Positions 1 to 17,458 are shown, numbered from the stretch's first letter. The stretch is DNA of 64,000 nucleotides from Anagrus nilaparvatae (GCA_022575985.1 JAKSXM010000142.1:5644001-5708000); one strand, 5' to 3'. Notes: generated from the sequence alone by a model not told the origin. A program made the numbers and translations.

Positions 1-499
1 CTTTAGTTATCTGCATGTTAATTGTTATAATATTATATAATTATAGTTTTACATTTTTTTATTTCTATACTTTAATGGAATTTTTAAAACTATAGTTTTA
101 ATAAATTATTATTAATTAAAACTTGTTCATTTTTATAGCATGATTCTATTTTGTACTAAAAGTTTTAAAATTTTATTATTATACCAACTATTTTCCTGTT
201 ATTTCATGATGAATTCCTATAATCCGCTTGTACACTACGTTAAATAAGCACATTAAATCTATTATTTTTATTCTTGCAAATTTTATTTTAATTTTTTAAA
301 GGTAGCAGTTTTCTTGAATGGACTCTTTTAAAACCTTAAATTTTGATAATAATTTCTTCTATTTCAATTCTATATTTACAAATAGCATTGTTCTTGGCTT
401 TAAATAGCCATTTTATATTTATCTTAAAGAATAAAAAATTTTAATTCTACTCATTTGATAGTTTTTTCAAAAAATTAATTAAATCGACTATTTTTATAG

Positions 500-632
500 G
501 GCATCGAGGGAAGAAATGAGAACAGCAGTGGTAAATGAAACTCAGCAAAACATTTCTACAAATACCAAATCGAAGTTAGTTGAAAATGCACAACCAATGG
601 GTGTAGCACCTAGACCAGACAGTAATGTGTGA
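500..632 (+). CDS. Terminal coding exon of an unidentified gene (5' part outside or unseen)
   Basis: A splice acceptor (TTTTTATAG) is followed by an open frame that, entered with one leftover base, encodes 43 residues ending in GVAPRPDSNV and a TGA stop. The other two phases stop after only a few codons. An AATAAA-like signal follows near 706, so this would be a 3'-terminal exon. The peptide is polar, has no transmembrane segment and matches no family I know. No upstream exon is evident in the first 480 bases, so the exon could also be spurious. Confidence 0.35.
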
Positions 633-2592
633 TTTTTAATTAATTGGCGAAGTTTGATGGACAATAACGACTTCCAGTGGCTGGAAAAATTTTTAATTGT
701 GTTGGAATAAAAAAAAAAAAATTGAAACCGGTAAAAAATAGTGATTTTTTTTAAAATATTTAATGTCGATTCTAATGATTTTAGTTTTTAACTACCATTT
801 TAGTATGCTTAGAGCTTAATATAGAGTAACTAAAAAAATTAAATGATTAAATGTTAATGTAAATAAAAAAATTAATTAATTTAAAAGCTTAATTAATTAT
901 GCAAAATAATTAAGATACAATGCTACAAAGAATTTGCCCAAAACTAAAATCTTCCTCTTATTGTCTTCTTTATTTTAATATCAACTATTTCACAAATAAT
1001 TTTTCAGTAAATGAATTTCCTATAGATAAAACTGCCAATTCAAAATTAAAAAATTTTTGGTTCTTCCCAAACATTCCTTGATAAAATTATAATTATTTTA
1101 TTTGATAATTAAACCTTTAATAATGAGACTGGTGCCCTGGTTAAAAACACCAAATTATATAAAAACAGACAATTTTTATCAAAATCTTTAATTTATTTTT
1201 GGCCAACTATTATAATTAAAAAAAATTCATAAATAAAAGAGAAGTATAGATATAAGGTAATCAAAAAGATTTTTTGGCCAATAAAATACAAGTTTTATAA
1301 TACAAAAAATATGTACATGTATTTACATAAATTTTTGACATATATACTACAAAAAACTAAATGAAAGACTAAATTTCTAATAAATAATTATGGCACATAA
1401 TTTGCTGATTTTAATTTACACATTGCTAAGAAATATAAATTGTGGAATTAAGTTGTAAAAATTTGATAAATGTGTTATTTAATTCATAGCATAGAACGTG
1501 AATTGTTAAAAATATAAAAGTAGTTGAGATTAAAGTCTGTTGCTAAGATTAGCTCATCTATGTTTAATTGTTTATATATAAGATGTAAAAGAATTAGAAA
1601 AATTGATTAGAAGTATGAATGCTGGATATATTGCTATTTTTAAAAAATAAATTTTGCGAAAAAAAAAAAATTTTTTTTTAAATTATCTTAGCAAATTTTT
1701 CTTCATTCAAATTCGAACATATCATATTATCAAATATTTTTAAACTTTTATTTTGTATACTAAATTGTACAATTATTTTAATTTAAGTTAGCATTTAAAT
1801 ATAGGTATATATATATATAAGTTTCAATGAAAAATTAATTTGTTTTAATTATTTTTTAGCTAAGACTAATTTTTGTATATTTTTATTTGGAAAAATGAAA
1901 TTTTTAAATTGACTTATACTTATAAGTACATAATACATATATTATAAATTATACTATTATTCACAAGCACATGCGGAACTGTTTTGCAGTTCGTGATATA
2001 TAATTGAATGTCTGTATAATAAAATGTCCTATCAATATTATTAATAAAATATAAATTAATTGAGAACAAAATTAATGTCCAATTTTCTTAGCACCTTTTA
2101 TAATTACAATTTCCTTTTGCTGTTTTGAATAACATATTTAATATTTCATAAAAGTAAGCTTCATACAGCATACTTAAGATTTTACTAAGAAATTTACTAC
2201 TTGACCTGGTTTGAATATATTTCCTATAATATAGGATTTCCTATATTATAGGATTTTCCTATAAAGTATTTAAAAATTTTTTTTTTTTTGAAATTTTTTT
2301 TTTTGTTTATTGAGAGAGAAAAATGAAAATATTTTCTTTTCTTTCTCTCTCTTTCTCTCTCTCTTTCTCTACCCCCGTGTAATATCACGTGGGTGTTCAC
2401 ACATGGATATAGCACGCGCAGGTGCTTCAGTGTTCTGCTTCTGCTTGAAATTAGAAACAAACTAATTTTTATAAAGATGTTTTTTTGATTTTGATTAGAA
2501 AAAGTTATTAATCGTATATATTAAACTAACAGAAATAAAAAAATAAAATCATTTATAGCTTGAACTAATAGCATTTTGTCTGATTTTATAAT
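633..2592. other. AT-rich intergenic DNA
   Basis: No supported gene. It holds short palindromic and A/T-run sequence, plus a pyrimidine-rich CTTT/CT microsatellite at about 2336-2371. Confidence 0.6.
2336..2371. repeat. CT-rich microsatellite
   Basis: Imperfect (CT)n/(CTTT)n run. Read on the minus strand it produces an RERERERERKKRK-type reading frame, which is an artefact of the repeat. Confidence 0.85.
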
Positions 2593-3465
2593 ATGGCTTT
2601 AAGCTTAGCCAGGTAAAAGTTTGTTTATAAATTTTCTTAGCATTAAATATTTGGCTTGCGTAAATATTTTGCACATGCATAGCTAAAAGTTATTATTTTA
2701 ATATTATTAATTCATTAAAAAATTTTTGTTTCTTAGGGTATTATGTCGTCGCAATTTAGATCTAAGAAATTTTCGCTACTTATATACATCAAGGTAAGTT
2801 ATGTAATATTAACCTATTCATGTATCATTCCTTGAATCAAAATATGGACTAAAAATATATCAATAATTTTTATTACAGCATATGTCGCACTGCATGTCCA
2901 ACACCATCAACAGCAGTTGAAACATTTGAAGAAAAGAATGCTCGACTTAAAAGACCACTTTCACCTCATTTAACAATTTACCAAATTCAACTAACATCTA
3001 TGTTATCAGTAACACATCGTGCTACTGGTATAATCTTAAGTACATATGGAATAATTCTTGGTTTTGGTAAGTTAATTTTTTTACAAAGCATATTTCAAAA
3101 ACTGTATAATTAACGTATCTCGGTACATCTTAGGTACATTGTTTGTTCCTGGTGGAATTCCATGTATGATTTATGCAATTTCAAAGTGGGGCCTACCTTC
3201 AGGTGTATTATTTGTCGGAAAAGCTTTATTTTCATATCCTTTAACTTATCATTATTGGAATGGTATTAGACATTTGGTAAATATAGCTATTTTAATTATT
3301 TAAATACCTTTTATTTTTACAAATAGCTTTTTTTAAGTCTAAGGCTTGTTGCTTTTTCAGATGTGGGATTTAGGAAAATTCTTAACCCTCAAGCAAGTTT
3401 ACACTACTGGTTGGACAGTTGTGGGTATTGCTGCTATAACATCTTTGATGTTAGCAGCTATGTAA
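2593..3465 (+). CDS. SDHC: Succinate dehydrogenase cytochrome b560 subunit (SDHC), mitochondrial
   Basis: Large membrane-anchor subunit of respiratory complex II. It helps hold haem b and the ubiquinone site in the inner mitochondrial membrane. Five exons: 2593-2612, 2737-2793, 2879-3066, 3134-3276, 3361-3465; phases close to a 170-residue protein, the usual SDHC length. The start is a 20-base first exon (MALSLAR); an ATG at 2743 in exon 2 is out of frame. The N-terminus is rich in Arg and Leu, as in a transit peptide. Family signatures are RPLSPHLTIYQ, the quinone-site SVTHRATG block, and HYWNGIRHLMWD, which includes the haem-ligand region. Three hydrophobic segments follow in order. A poly(A) signal AATAAA lies at 3533-3538. 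The gene ends 134 bp from the stop of RFC3 on the other strand. Identification is firm. Confidence 0.96.
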
Positions 3466-3598
3466 ATCATCTTAAATTAATATAATTACAAGGCTTTTTA
3501 GTTTTAAAATTTACAATGTATAAATAAAACAAAATTTATAAATACTAAAAAAATAATATATTATTAAATTCAAAAAATTTTTTATTTTTAAAGAAAAA

Positions 3599-4986
3599 TT
3601 AAATAAAATCTGCAATTGAAGAATCCATGAATTTTTTGTAAATTGTCATAAACTTGGCAACAAATGCCTCTAAATGAAAAATTACTTTTGAGCCATGATG
3701 CATTCTGTGCTCGTATTCTGCTGCCATTGTGGCAATTTGCATTTTTAATTGAATATCACAATTTTTTGTAGATTCTTGAAGAAGGCCTTTTAATATCAAA
3801 TCTGTTGGAATTGCGTGGGTTAAAAGTTCATACAGTCTGTTTCTTATTTCCAGTAATTTTTTAGGACTTTGTTCAGCAACCATCATATTAGCAATCCCTC
3901 TGATATAAACTTGCCAATCTGGTTCTGTAACTTTTTGGTCTGCTGTAAAAGGGTAGCTGCAAAATAATAATTTAATATTTTTAATTAAAATAATTAAAAT
4001 GCTAAGTTTTTTTGATATTTTGCTTACTTTTCAACTTTACAAGCTTCCAACATTAAAATTGCTCTTCTTAAGTTTCTTCCACTACTATTGGCAATTCTTA
4101 CAGCTAATTCTTCAGGTAATGACAAACTTTCACGTCTTGCTACCGAGAACAAAATGTTTTTAATTTCATCTATAGTTGGTGCTGGAACCCGGACTGCTAA
4201 ACAACGAGACTTTATTGCTGGTAAAACTCTGGATGTTGAATTTGAACAAAGAATTAATCTGCATGTGGAAACATACTTTTCCATTGTTCTACGCAATGCA
4301 TGCTGTGCATCCTTTGACAAGTGATCCACATTTGTTAAAATTACAACTAAAACGTAAAACAATTTTTATTGAATGCAAAAAGAAAATTTTTGAGTGCTAC
4401 TATTCACCTTTAAATTCTCTTTGACCACTTGGATCAATTTGATGCGTTTGGGCTGTAGTTTTTACAAGATCCATGACAACAACTCTATCATAAATTCCAA
4501 CATCGCTTGGGTTTACTTCTATGTGATAATTACTACTTATTGTCATTATTTCTAATTTTTTTTTTGAAGGGGTCTAAAAAATAAAAGTCAATTTTATTTA
4601 AAAATAAAATTTAGTATATTGGAAAATTACTTCAAACTGCATAGATTCCATTCGAAGTTTTTCAACACCATTTCCGTATAATTCTTTTAATATGCCCATA
4701 ATTCTTGTTTTTTTTCCAGCACCTGGAGGTCCATAAATTAATAAATGTGGAAAGTCTCCTTGTTGAACCTAAATTACACAAAAAATTCAGTGTTATTTAA
4801 TAAAAATTATAAAAATAAAAATAAATTTTTTTTATTTTTCTTCTATTTTGGCGCGAAAAAGTTTTTAATATAACCTTTTACTTTTTAAAAAACACTAACC
4901 ATATTTTTTAAATTTTGTGCTTGATTTAAATGGAAATCCAGTTTTGAAAGAGAATTTGGTCTATGCTTATCCACCCAGAGAGTCAT
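3599..4986 (-). CDS. RFC3: Replication factor C subunit 3 (clamp loader small subunit)
   Basis: AAA+ subunit of the RFC clamp loader, which opens PCNA and loads it on primed DNA in the nucleus; ortholog of human RFC3 (38 kDa). Five exons on the minus strand: 4900-4986, 4631-4768, 4408-4573, 4028-4346, 3599-3956; 355 residues, against about 356 in human. The start MTLWVDKHRP is the RFC box I. Walker A is GPPGAGKKTR. The family block STPS/TPSKKKLEI follows, then the sensor-1/SRC region NSTSRVLPAIKSRC with the conserved arginine finger, and a C-terminal collar ending in VAKFMTIYKKFMDSS. An oddity is the Walker B position: it reads LTNVDHLSKDAQ, with Asn where human RFC3 has Glu (LTEVD). The gene converges on SDHC with a very short spacer. 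Confidence 0.96.
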
Positions 4987-5723
4987 TTTTAAATAATTTA
5001 TTTTTCAAAAACAAAAATATACTTAAACTTTTTAAACATTAAAATCGTGCGTAACTCTATATTAAGGTCGCTTTTTGCTTTTGACTGGCGCTCACCATGC
5101 TCAGATAATTTTCATTATTTCAAGCGCTTTGGTCTTTTTTGTTATTATTTTATGTAAACAAATATGAAACAAATGGACATTAACATAATAATATAAAAGT
5201 TTTTATGGAATTGAATATTGTTTATTATAAAAGTAATTAAATTAAGTAGTTAAACACAATAAATAGTACGGGATACAAAAAAATTAGCAAAATAACAGTA
5301 TTTAGGAATTTCGGAGCAGGCTCCGTTTTTGCTCTATAAAATTGTTATGTGTAAATATAAATGCGGAAAAGGGAGCAGTGCAAATTAATAAGAAAACATT
5401 TTTTTTTGCAAATTAGAGTGCTGAGTCGGTGTATAAGTGAGTGAACAACAAATATTTTGAAGCCATTAAAATTATCCGTTTGAAGAAGTAATAGAGGGAG
5501 TATAAATGAGAAAGCAAACAATGGCGGTACTCAAAAGCATAAGCATAACGGATAATTTTAACGAAACTTGTTGAAATAATTATAAAAGTGATAAGTTTTA
5601 AAATTTTAAATGTTAAAATTTGCTGCAGTTTTAACTATGCCTTGCATTTTTTGTTGCCTCTACAATATATTATTTTTGTGTAAAAAATTGTAAGGTCCAA
5701 CTGGGCCAGATGAGAAGGATGTC

Positions 5724-9667
<3,944 letters not shown>

Positions 9668-11531
9668 TTTTATAATCTTACTAAATTTTACCTACAATCA
9701 ATATTATTAGACTGATTTTTACAAAATATCTTAAATAAAAAAGCGTTCGTCTATTACCTACACAGTTACTGTGTACTTAAAAAAATTTTTTAATTATTTA
9801 TAAAAAGAAAAACTAGATAGTTTTCAATTTATAAAAAGTTGGAAACATAAGTAATTTTAACGAAAATTTGACTTATTTTTAAAAAGATAGCATCCAAAGA
9901 AAAATTCATAATGTTGATTTAAGTAATTTGGAATTTGCAAACGTATTTTTGATCGAATGTGTAAATAAAATAAAAAATTGCCTATGCATGGAATAAAAAT
10001 TGTAAAATGCCAAATAAGCATTATGATTTTTTGTACAATACGTAAGATTAAATTTAACTTAGTCATTAAAAAGAAAAAAACAAGCGAACAATCATTTAGT
10101 AGTCTAAGATAATAATTTTCAAGTTTAATCAAAATATAAATTAGCAACTTAACATTAGATTTTTATACATTTAAAAAATGTAAATAACGCCTTATATGTG
10201 TAATTCTGTAAAAATAAAATATTTTTATAAGCAATTTTATAAATTAAGAAAGAAAATAACGTGTAAAAGCACAAAGAATTATATTTTTTCGCACATTATC
10301 ACGTGCAAACTGCTTAAAAATTTTACTAAGATAACTAACTTTAAGTAGTATAGCCATTTTAAAAATGCAATAAATATTTTTATAAAAAGTACATAATATT
10401 TTATAAAACTATTCTTAAGAATTTTTAACATATCAGTAATTGGCGATATTAATTAATTCCTGTAATAATTTTAAGTCAAGAATCTCAATTTTTTAAAAAA
10501 TAAAGATTTCAAATAATTAAAATTATTATTACTGGGTACAAAATTTGGCATGAAATTTTCGCACATTATTTTTGCCCAGCGCTGCTATACTTTTTAAAAT
10601 GTATATTTAATTTTTAATTTATAATAATTTATAAAAGACAAATACAAAGAGTAGCTAAAAAATTAAAAATAGTTATCGTGTAATCCTGCCTAATAGTAAG
10701 GTGAAACCTTATGTTATGTCATAGGTAGAAATTTAAACAAATAAAATATTATTTATGATCTCAATATGTATCCTGATAGTAAATTTTGCATTTTTTTTTT
10801 TTATAAAATGCATTAATCTGTAAAAAAATTAATTTTACAAAAAATAAAAAGCTCTGAATACTGACATTCCAAATATTAATGCATTTTTTTATTTTTAATC
10901 TAAAATTCCCTGCAAATTTCTATTTATTGCAAAATAGGGAATACTTTGACAAGTTTTTCCGCTTTTCCATGTGTTATTTATTTATAACCTCAGTTATCCT
11001 TAACCCTTTGAATTTAATTTTTTCTGAGTTTCAATACGCAATTTTTTAAAAAAAGAGTCGAATTTTAAAAAAATAAATAAAAAGCTTTTCGTTAATCAAT
11101 TAATTATCGTTGTAATTTTGAAAAAAAAGGAAGCTTTTTCAATCTTGATAACAGATTATCAAAAAAAGGAAAGAGTTGGAAAAAATAGCAGCTAAATCGT
11201 AATTTGGTACTTTATATCAGAAGACAACGATGTCGAATTCGCGCATGTCCCTTAATTTTCATATAATCCATGTACTTCACCGAGGGTATTTGTCAAATCG
11301 AGTTCCTTCACCTGATAAAAAGTAAATAGACATTAGATTGCAAAAAGGCATCGAAAAAAAAGTAGTCGTAACATTTAAAGTCAATAAAAAGTCCTTAATT
11401 TTTATTTAAATGATATTTTTTGATCGAGACTGATTGTAGAATGATTTACAAAATAGCTTTCTCATAAAGACTGATTTTATTTTACTGTAAAAGCAAAAAG
11501 CTCGTAATTACTGCAAGCTCGAGTAAAAATT
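9668..11531. other. NKAIN 3' UTR and intergenic DNA
   Basis: AT-rich, with no open frame that resembles a gene. The part from about 11220 to 11531 is slightly less AT-rich and probably holds the 5' UTR and promoter of the glutaminase gene, but no clear TATA/initiator pair is visible. Confidence 0.5.
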
Positions 11532-14500
11532 ATGTATTCAGGAGTTGCACTAGGCTGCATTAAGTTATTGAAAAGATCAAAGGAAGCAAGGAATATTTTA
11601 AGAAGATTGCACGTACAAACTGAGGTATTGATTTTTTTCCTTTTTTCTTAATTAAAAATTATTTATCTTTTTAATTACTTCATATTTATTTTAACGTTAA
11701 AAATTTTTCAAATTGATTAAAATTTTATGCAAATTGTTAGAAAAAAAATTGTTTATCATATACCATGATTTTAGCATTAATCATTAAACTCACGTGAGAA
11801 TTATCCTGCACGTGTGGCCTGCATGATTATAATAAAAAAATCTATTTGCAATAAATTTTTTTAACAATTTTATTTTAAATAATTAATAACAGAAAGAATT
11901 GGTCGCATTAAGAAGACAAAAATGTTATTTAAATGCAGTATCAAAAAGTGCCTTGGATTTCAAAAAAGTACAAATAAGGTAAAAAAATTTTTTAATTATA
12001 TTAATCCACGCGAAGACTTGACAATATTTATGTAAGTTTCGGTCATTATTCTTTCATTTTCAGCATAAATTTCTCGTCTTTATTAAAATAAGATACAGTA
12101 ATAGATTTGTCTATTTTAAGATTTTACATAATTACTGTCTATATGCAAGAAATTGAAATTAAACTCAAATTTAGAATAAATATAATTTTTCCTATATATG
12201 AAACATGCACATTTAATTAATTTTTGTTTTGAAAAGCTTCGCTCTTTATGAAATTACAAGATTAGTAAATATTTATAGTTGTCTATGATATCTTATTATT
12301 TATCATTCACAATTAAGTCGGTAATCTCTAAATCATTATTTTTCGATCAATCATTTTTATTTATTTTAAAGCAATTAAAGGCACGGTGTAGCCAATTAAA
12401 GCCAAAGTATCAGGAAATTTGCAAATTTGCTGGGCCAATTCAGTCATTTGCAAAAAACTGATTTTCAAAAGCTTCCTTGTTGGTAAGAAAATAACATTTG
12501 GGCATTAAATAAAATTCTAATTTACCCTGTGTAAAATTTTTATCATAATATGGCCATTATTTATGGTGATATTTGGGTTTATGGCCATCCGATTGAAATG
12601 AAAATAAAAATAATAAATTCATCTGATGACGTTCGACCATCATTTTTTTCTTCATTTTTTTTTTGTTTTTATCTAAAGGATTTTTTTTTTTAAATTTATA
12701 TAACATTTTTTAAGCACCATGTTATTGATCAGAGCCATACCATTTGAGAAATGTCAATTATCAATTATTTTTTTTAATTTTTTGATATTAAATACTGAAA
12801 AGCATTGACTCTTTCATTAAAAAATTATTATAAATAAATATATGGATATATGTCAGTTTAAAAATGTGCTACACGACAAGATCCAGTGTCCTTTTAACTG
12901 AAAACTAATGTACAAAAATATTTTAAAAATTTTAAATAAAAATTAGATATTAACATAAATTCTAATGGTTTTATACAAATATATCCAAAATTTCTAAACA
13001 TATAAAAATGTTGAGACTCACTTAAATCCAATAATATCAGGTTTTATGGGCTTTCTGACATTTTTTGACATTTTTGACATTTTTTTTGACATTTTCCCAT
13101 ATATACCCCTTTAGATTTTTGCAAAAATAAAAATTGTTAAAAAAACCCGCTTCCCCCATTTAATCAGAGGTTTTTTGGTTAGAAAACATGGTTCATAATG
13201 GTTTTTAGCTAATTCAAATGGTTTTATGCGAATAAACCCAAAATTTGCAAAAATAAAAATTGTTAAAAAAACCCGCTTCCCCCATTTAATCAGAGGTTTT
13301 TTGGGCTCTCTGACCCGGGAAACCCTATTGATTTAAGTTTTTCACTGTTTCAAACCTTTTTCGGTACCTAAAAGCGAAAAATTTGAAAAAAAGTTTTTTT
13401 TTGACATTTTCCCATATATACCCCTTTGGATTTTTGCAAAAATAAAAATTGTTAAAAAAAACCGCTTCCCCCATTTAATCAGCACGTTTTTGGTTAGAAA
13501 ACACTGTTCCTAATGAGTTTTCGCTAATTCAAATGGTTTTATGCGAATAAACCCAAAATTTGTAAAATCCAAAAATTTTTCAAATTCACTTAAATCCATT
13601 TATATGACGTATTTTGGGTTCTCGGACCCGGGGAACCCTATTGATTTAAGTTTTTCACTGTTTCAAACCTTTTTCGGTACCTAAAAGCGAAAAATTTGAA
13701 AAAAAGTTTTTTTTTGACATTTTCCCATATATACCCCTTTGGATTTTTGCAAAAATAAAAATTGTTAAAAAAAACCGCTTCCCCCCATTTAATCAGCACG
13801 TTTATGGTTAGAAAACATGGTTCATAATGAGTTTTCGCTAATTCAAATGGTTTTATGCGAATAAACCCAAAATTTGTAAAATCCAAAAATTTTTCAAATT
13901 CACTTAAATCCATTTATATGAGGTTTTTTGGGCTCTCTGACCCGGGAAACCCTATTGATTTAAGTTTTCCTATTGATTTAAGTTTTTCACTGTTTCAAAC
14001 CTTTTTCGGTACCTAAAAGCGAAAAATTTGAAAAAAAGTTTTTTTTTGACATTTTCCCATATATACCCCTTTGGATTTTTGCAAAAATAAAAATTGTTAA
14101 AAAAAACCGCTTCCCCCATTTAATCAGCACGTTTTTGGTTAGAAAACACTGTTCCTAATGAGTTTTCGCTAATTCAAATGGTTTTATGCGAATAAACCCA
14201 AAATTTGTAAAATCCAAAAATTTTTCAAATTCACTTAAATCCATTTATATGAGATTTTTTGGGCTCTCTGACTCGGGAAACCCTATTGATTTAAGTTTTT
14301 CACTGTTTCAAACCTTTTTCGGTACCTAAAAGCGAAAAATTTGAAAAAAAGTTTTTTTTTGACATTTTCCCATATATACCCCTTTAGATTTTTGCAAAAA
14401 TAAAAATTGTTAAAAAAACCCGCTTCCCCCATTTAATCAGCACTTTTTTGGTTAGAAAACATGGTTCATAATGGTTTTTAGCTAATTCAAATGGTTTTAT

Positions 14501-17458
14501 GCGAATAAACCCAAAATTTGTAAAATCCAAAAATTTTCAAATTCACTTAAATCCATTTATATGAGGTTTTTTGGGCTCTCTGACCCGGGAAACCCTATTG
14601 ATTTAAGTTTTTCACTGTTTCAAAGCTTGAAAGCGAAAAATTTGAAAAAAAGTTTTTTTTTGACATTTTCCCATATATACCCCTTTGGATTTTTGCAAAA
14701 ATAAAAATTGTTGTTAGGTTTTTTGGGCTTTTAGACCTGGTGAATGAATGACAACAAAATTATATTACAGCCACAATAATAGCAAAAAAAAACCTTAATT
14801 TTTAATTTCACAATTGCAAATTATTGGATTTAAAAAATTTTTAGTAAATTTTCTTCAATCAAAAATTTGCCGAATATACTTTTTTACACTTAAAATTTTA
14901 AATGGAAAACGAATGTAAAACAATAATGATTATTATTTTTACAGAAAATACAGTTTCATTCATGACAGTCATTACATGTAGTAAGTACACCAAAATAAAA
15001 ATTTATCTGTAAATTCAATTTTTTGAAAATATTTTTTATTTTTTCCCGTTATGTATACATTTTTAAAACATTTTTTGGGGATTAGTATGTGTATATTTAA
15101 AATAATATTTAAATTAATGAATGTTTTCTTATGTCTATGCAGTACGGTATATATTTTTCTAATTTTTTTATGGTAATTACTATTTCAAAGAAATTTTAAT
15201 TGCGTAAGGGGTTTTTCTGTTTTATTATTTTTCGTTAAATATTAGTCAAAAAAGCATAATTATTTTTTTTTTTTTAATTTAGTACTAAAGATCAGGATCA
15301 TACTACAAATGCCGAAGATGTACTTTTTGATATGTTCAAAAATGAAGAAACTAATTTATTACCAATTGGAAAATTTTTAGCTGTAAGTTTCATTTTTAAA
15401 AACATGAAAATTCGCAAAACTTAAGTTTTGAAAAAAAACAATAATTTTGCAGGCACTAAGAACGACAGGTTTAAGAAAAAATGATCCTAGATTAGTAGAA
15501 TTTACAGATAATTTAAAGAAAGAACATATTAAAGCAAATAAAGAAGGAGGCTCTTATGAGACTCAAAAATTAGATCGCGAAGCATTTAAAAGGTAGAAAA
15601 GCTTTATTTTAAAAAATAAAGTTGAATGAAATATAAAATAAATTTGATTATTTTTCAGAATCATAACGCCGAACATAACATTAATATCCCGAGCCTTTCG
15701 ACAGCAATTTATAATTCCCGATTTTCCTGGTTTTAATAAAAATATAGAAGATTTTTATTGGAAATGTAAATCAAACATCGAGGGTAAAGTAGCAGCTTAC
15801 ATTCCTCAGTTAGCGCGAATGAATCCGGACTATTGGGGTGTCTCAGTTTGCACAATTGATGGACAAAGATTCAGTATAGGGGATACGTCGGTACCTTTTA
15901 CATTACAAAGTTGCAGTAAACCCCTGACCTATGCTATAGCTCTTGAACGTCTGGGTCAGGAAGTTGTTCATAAATACGTAGGCCAAGAACCCTCGGGCAG
16001 AAACTTCAATGAACTCGTTTTGGATCACAATAAGAAACCGCATAATCCTATGATCAATGCTGGCGCTATTCTTGTTTGCTCCCTGCTACAAACTTTGATA
16101 AAACCGGAAATGACAATGGCCGAAAAATTTGATTTTACTATGGATTACTTTAAAAGGCTCGAAGGCGGAGAAAATTTAGGTTTCAATAATGCAGTTTTCT
16201 TATCGGAACGCGAGGCTGCCGATAGAAATTATGCATTAGGATTTTACATGCGAGAACACGGATGTTATCCGGAAAAAAGTATTCTTCGCGAATGCATGGA
16301 TTTTTATTTTCAATGTTGTTCAATGGAAGCCAATTGCGAATCCGTTGCTGTAATAGCCGCGACCTTGGCTAACGGTGGAATTTGTCCGATAACGGATGAA
16401 AAAGTATTGAAACCAGAAAGCGTTAGAGATGTTTTAAGTTTAATGCACAGTTGTGGAATGTACGATTACAGTGGTCAATTTGCATTTAAAGTTGGTATAC
16501 CGGCGAAATCAGGAGTATCAGGTGCATTAATATTAGTAATACCAAATGTTATGGGCATATGCACCTGGTCACCGCCATTGGATCCATTGGGTAATTCTTG
16601 CAGAGGCGTACAATTTTGCGAGGAATTGGTCAGAGAATTTAATTTTCACAGATATGATAATTTAAAACACGCGACAAATAAAAAAGATCCACGAAGGCAC
16701 AAGTACGAAACAAAAGGCCTAGCTATCGTTAATCTTTTATTTAGTGCGGCAAGTGGAGATATTACAGCGTTAAGAAGGTAAATAAAAAAAAAGTTATCTC
16801 GTGAGAAAATATTTGAAAATGAAAAGCAATACATTAATATTTTGTTGACATACAGGCATCGCTTAAGTGGTATGGATATGTCTTTATCAGACTACGACGG
16901 GCGAACTGCTCTTCACCTGGCTGCTAGTGAAGGCCATCTAGATTGCGTTGAATTTCTTATGGAACATTGCAGTGTTATTCATGATCCCAAGGACAGGTTA
17001 AAATCTTATTATTATAATTATTCGTCGTCTTCTTCTTTTTGGTTCCGTTAGAAAAATTTTTTTAAGAAAGAGAGAGTTAACTTACAACTTTTTTTATTAC
17101 GAAATTTTTATCACGCCCAGAATTTTTAGCATGTTAACTTGCACGTAAAAATAGCATAAAAAGAAGGAAGATAATTAAATTATTTTTTTTATATAGATGG
17201 GGAAGGCGTCCAGTCGATGAAGCAGAAGCATTTGGTCATGCATTGGTTGTAGATTACTTGAAAAAATATGAAGAAAACTTAATAAAAAATGCAGCATCAA
17301 ACGAAGAAAATAACAACAATAACAACGGTAGTAGTAATGGATCAGCCTCGTCGTCCGAAGGGCCTAAAAATGATTCATCGCCACCATCAAATCCACCACA
17401 AGGTAGTCCATCAGATATGATCGATCCACCTAATACTACTTCTTCACCTTTGCCATAG
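11532..17458 (+). CDS. GLS: Glutaminase (kidney/liver type), mitochondrial
   Basis: Hydrolyses glutamine to glutamate and ammonia, in animals mostly in mitochondria. Eight exons: 11532-11624, 11893-11978, 14945-14980, 15283-15382, 15453-15592, 15659-16777, 16856-16996, 17197-17458; 658 residues, close to human GLS (669). The first two exons are basic and Arg-rich, as expected of a transit region. Then an EF-hand-like helical domain (EDVLFDMFKNEETNLL). The serine-dependent glutaminase core follows, with the S-x-x-K pair in LQSCSKPLTYA, NPMINAGAI, ATLANGG and AKSGVSG. Ankyrin repeats include DGRTALHLAASEGHLDCVEFL. The C-terminus is Asn/Ser/Pro-rich and ends SSPLP. Alternative upstream first exons are possible and not visible here. 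Intron 2 (about 3 kb) carries a tandem repeat array. Confidence 0.96.
12963..14735. repeat. Tandem array of a ~313-bp satellite-like unit in GLS intron 2
   Basis: The marker GACATTTTCCCATATATA starts at 13088, 13403, 13716, 14048, 14361 and 14662, giving spacings of 315, 313, 332, 313 and 301. The 332 spacing is explained by a 19-bp internal duplication near 13960. Units also share TTTGGGCTCTCTGACCCGGG and TTTCAAACCTTTTTCGGTACC. The first unit is diverged and the last is cut off after TAAAAATTGTTG. Reading frames inside are repeat artefacts. Confidence 0.93.

Noticed and set aside
2224..2460. 78-codon minus-strand frame with an RERERER stretch
   Set aside because: Produced by the CT microsatellite and flanking low-complexity DNA; no start context or homology.
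13638..13913. 91-codon minus-strand frame
   Set aside because: Lies inside one unit of the 313-bp tandem array; a repeat artefact.
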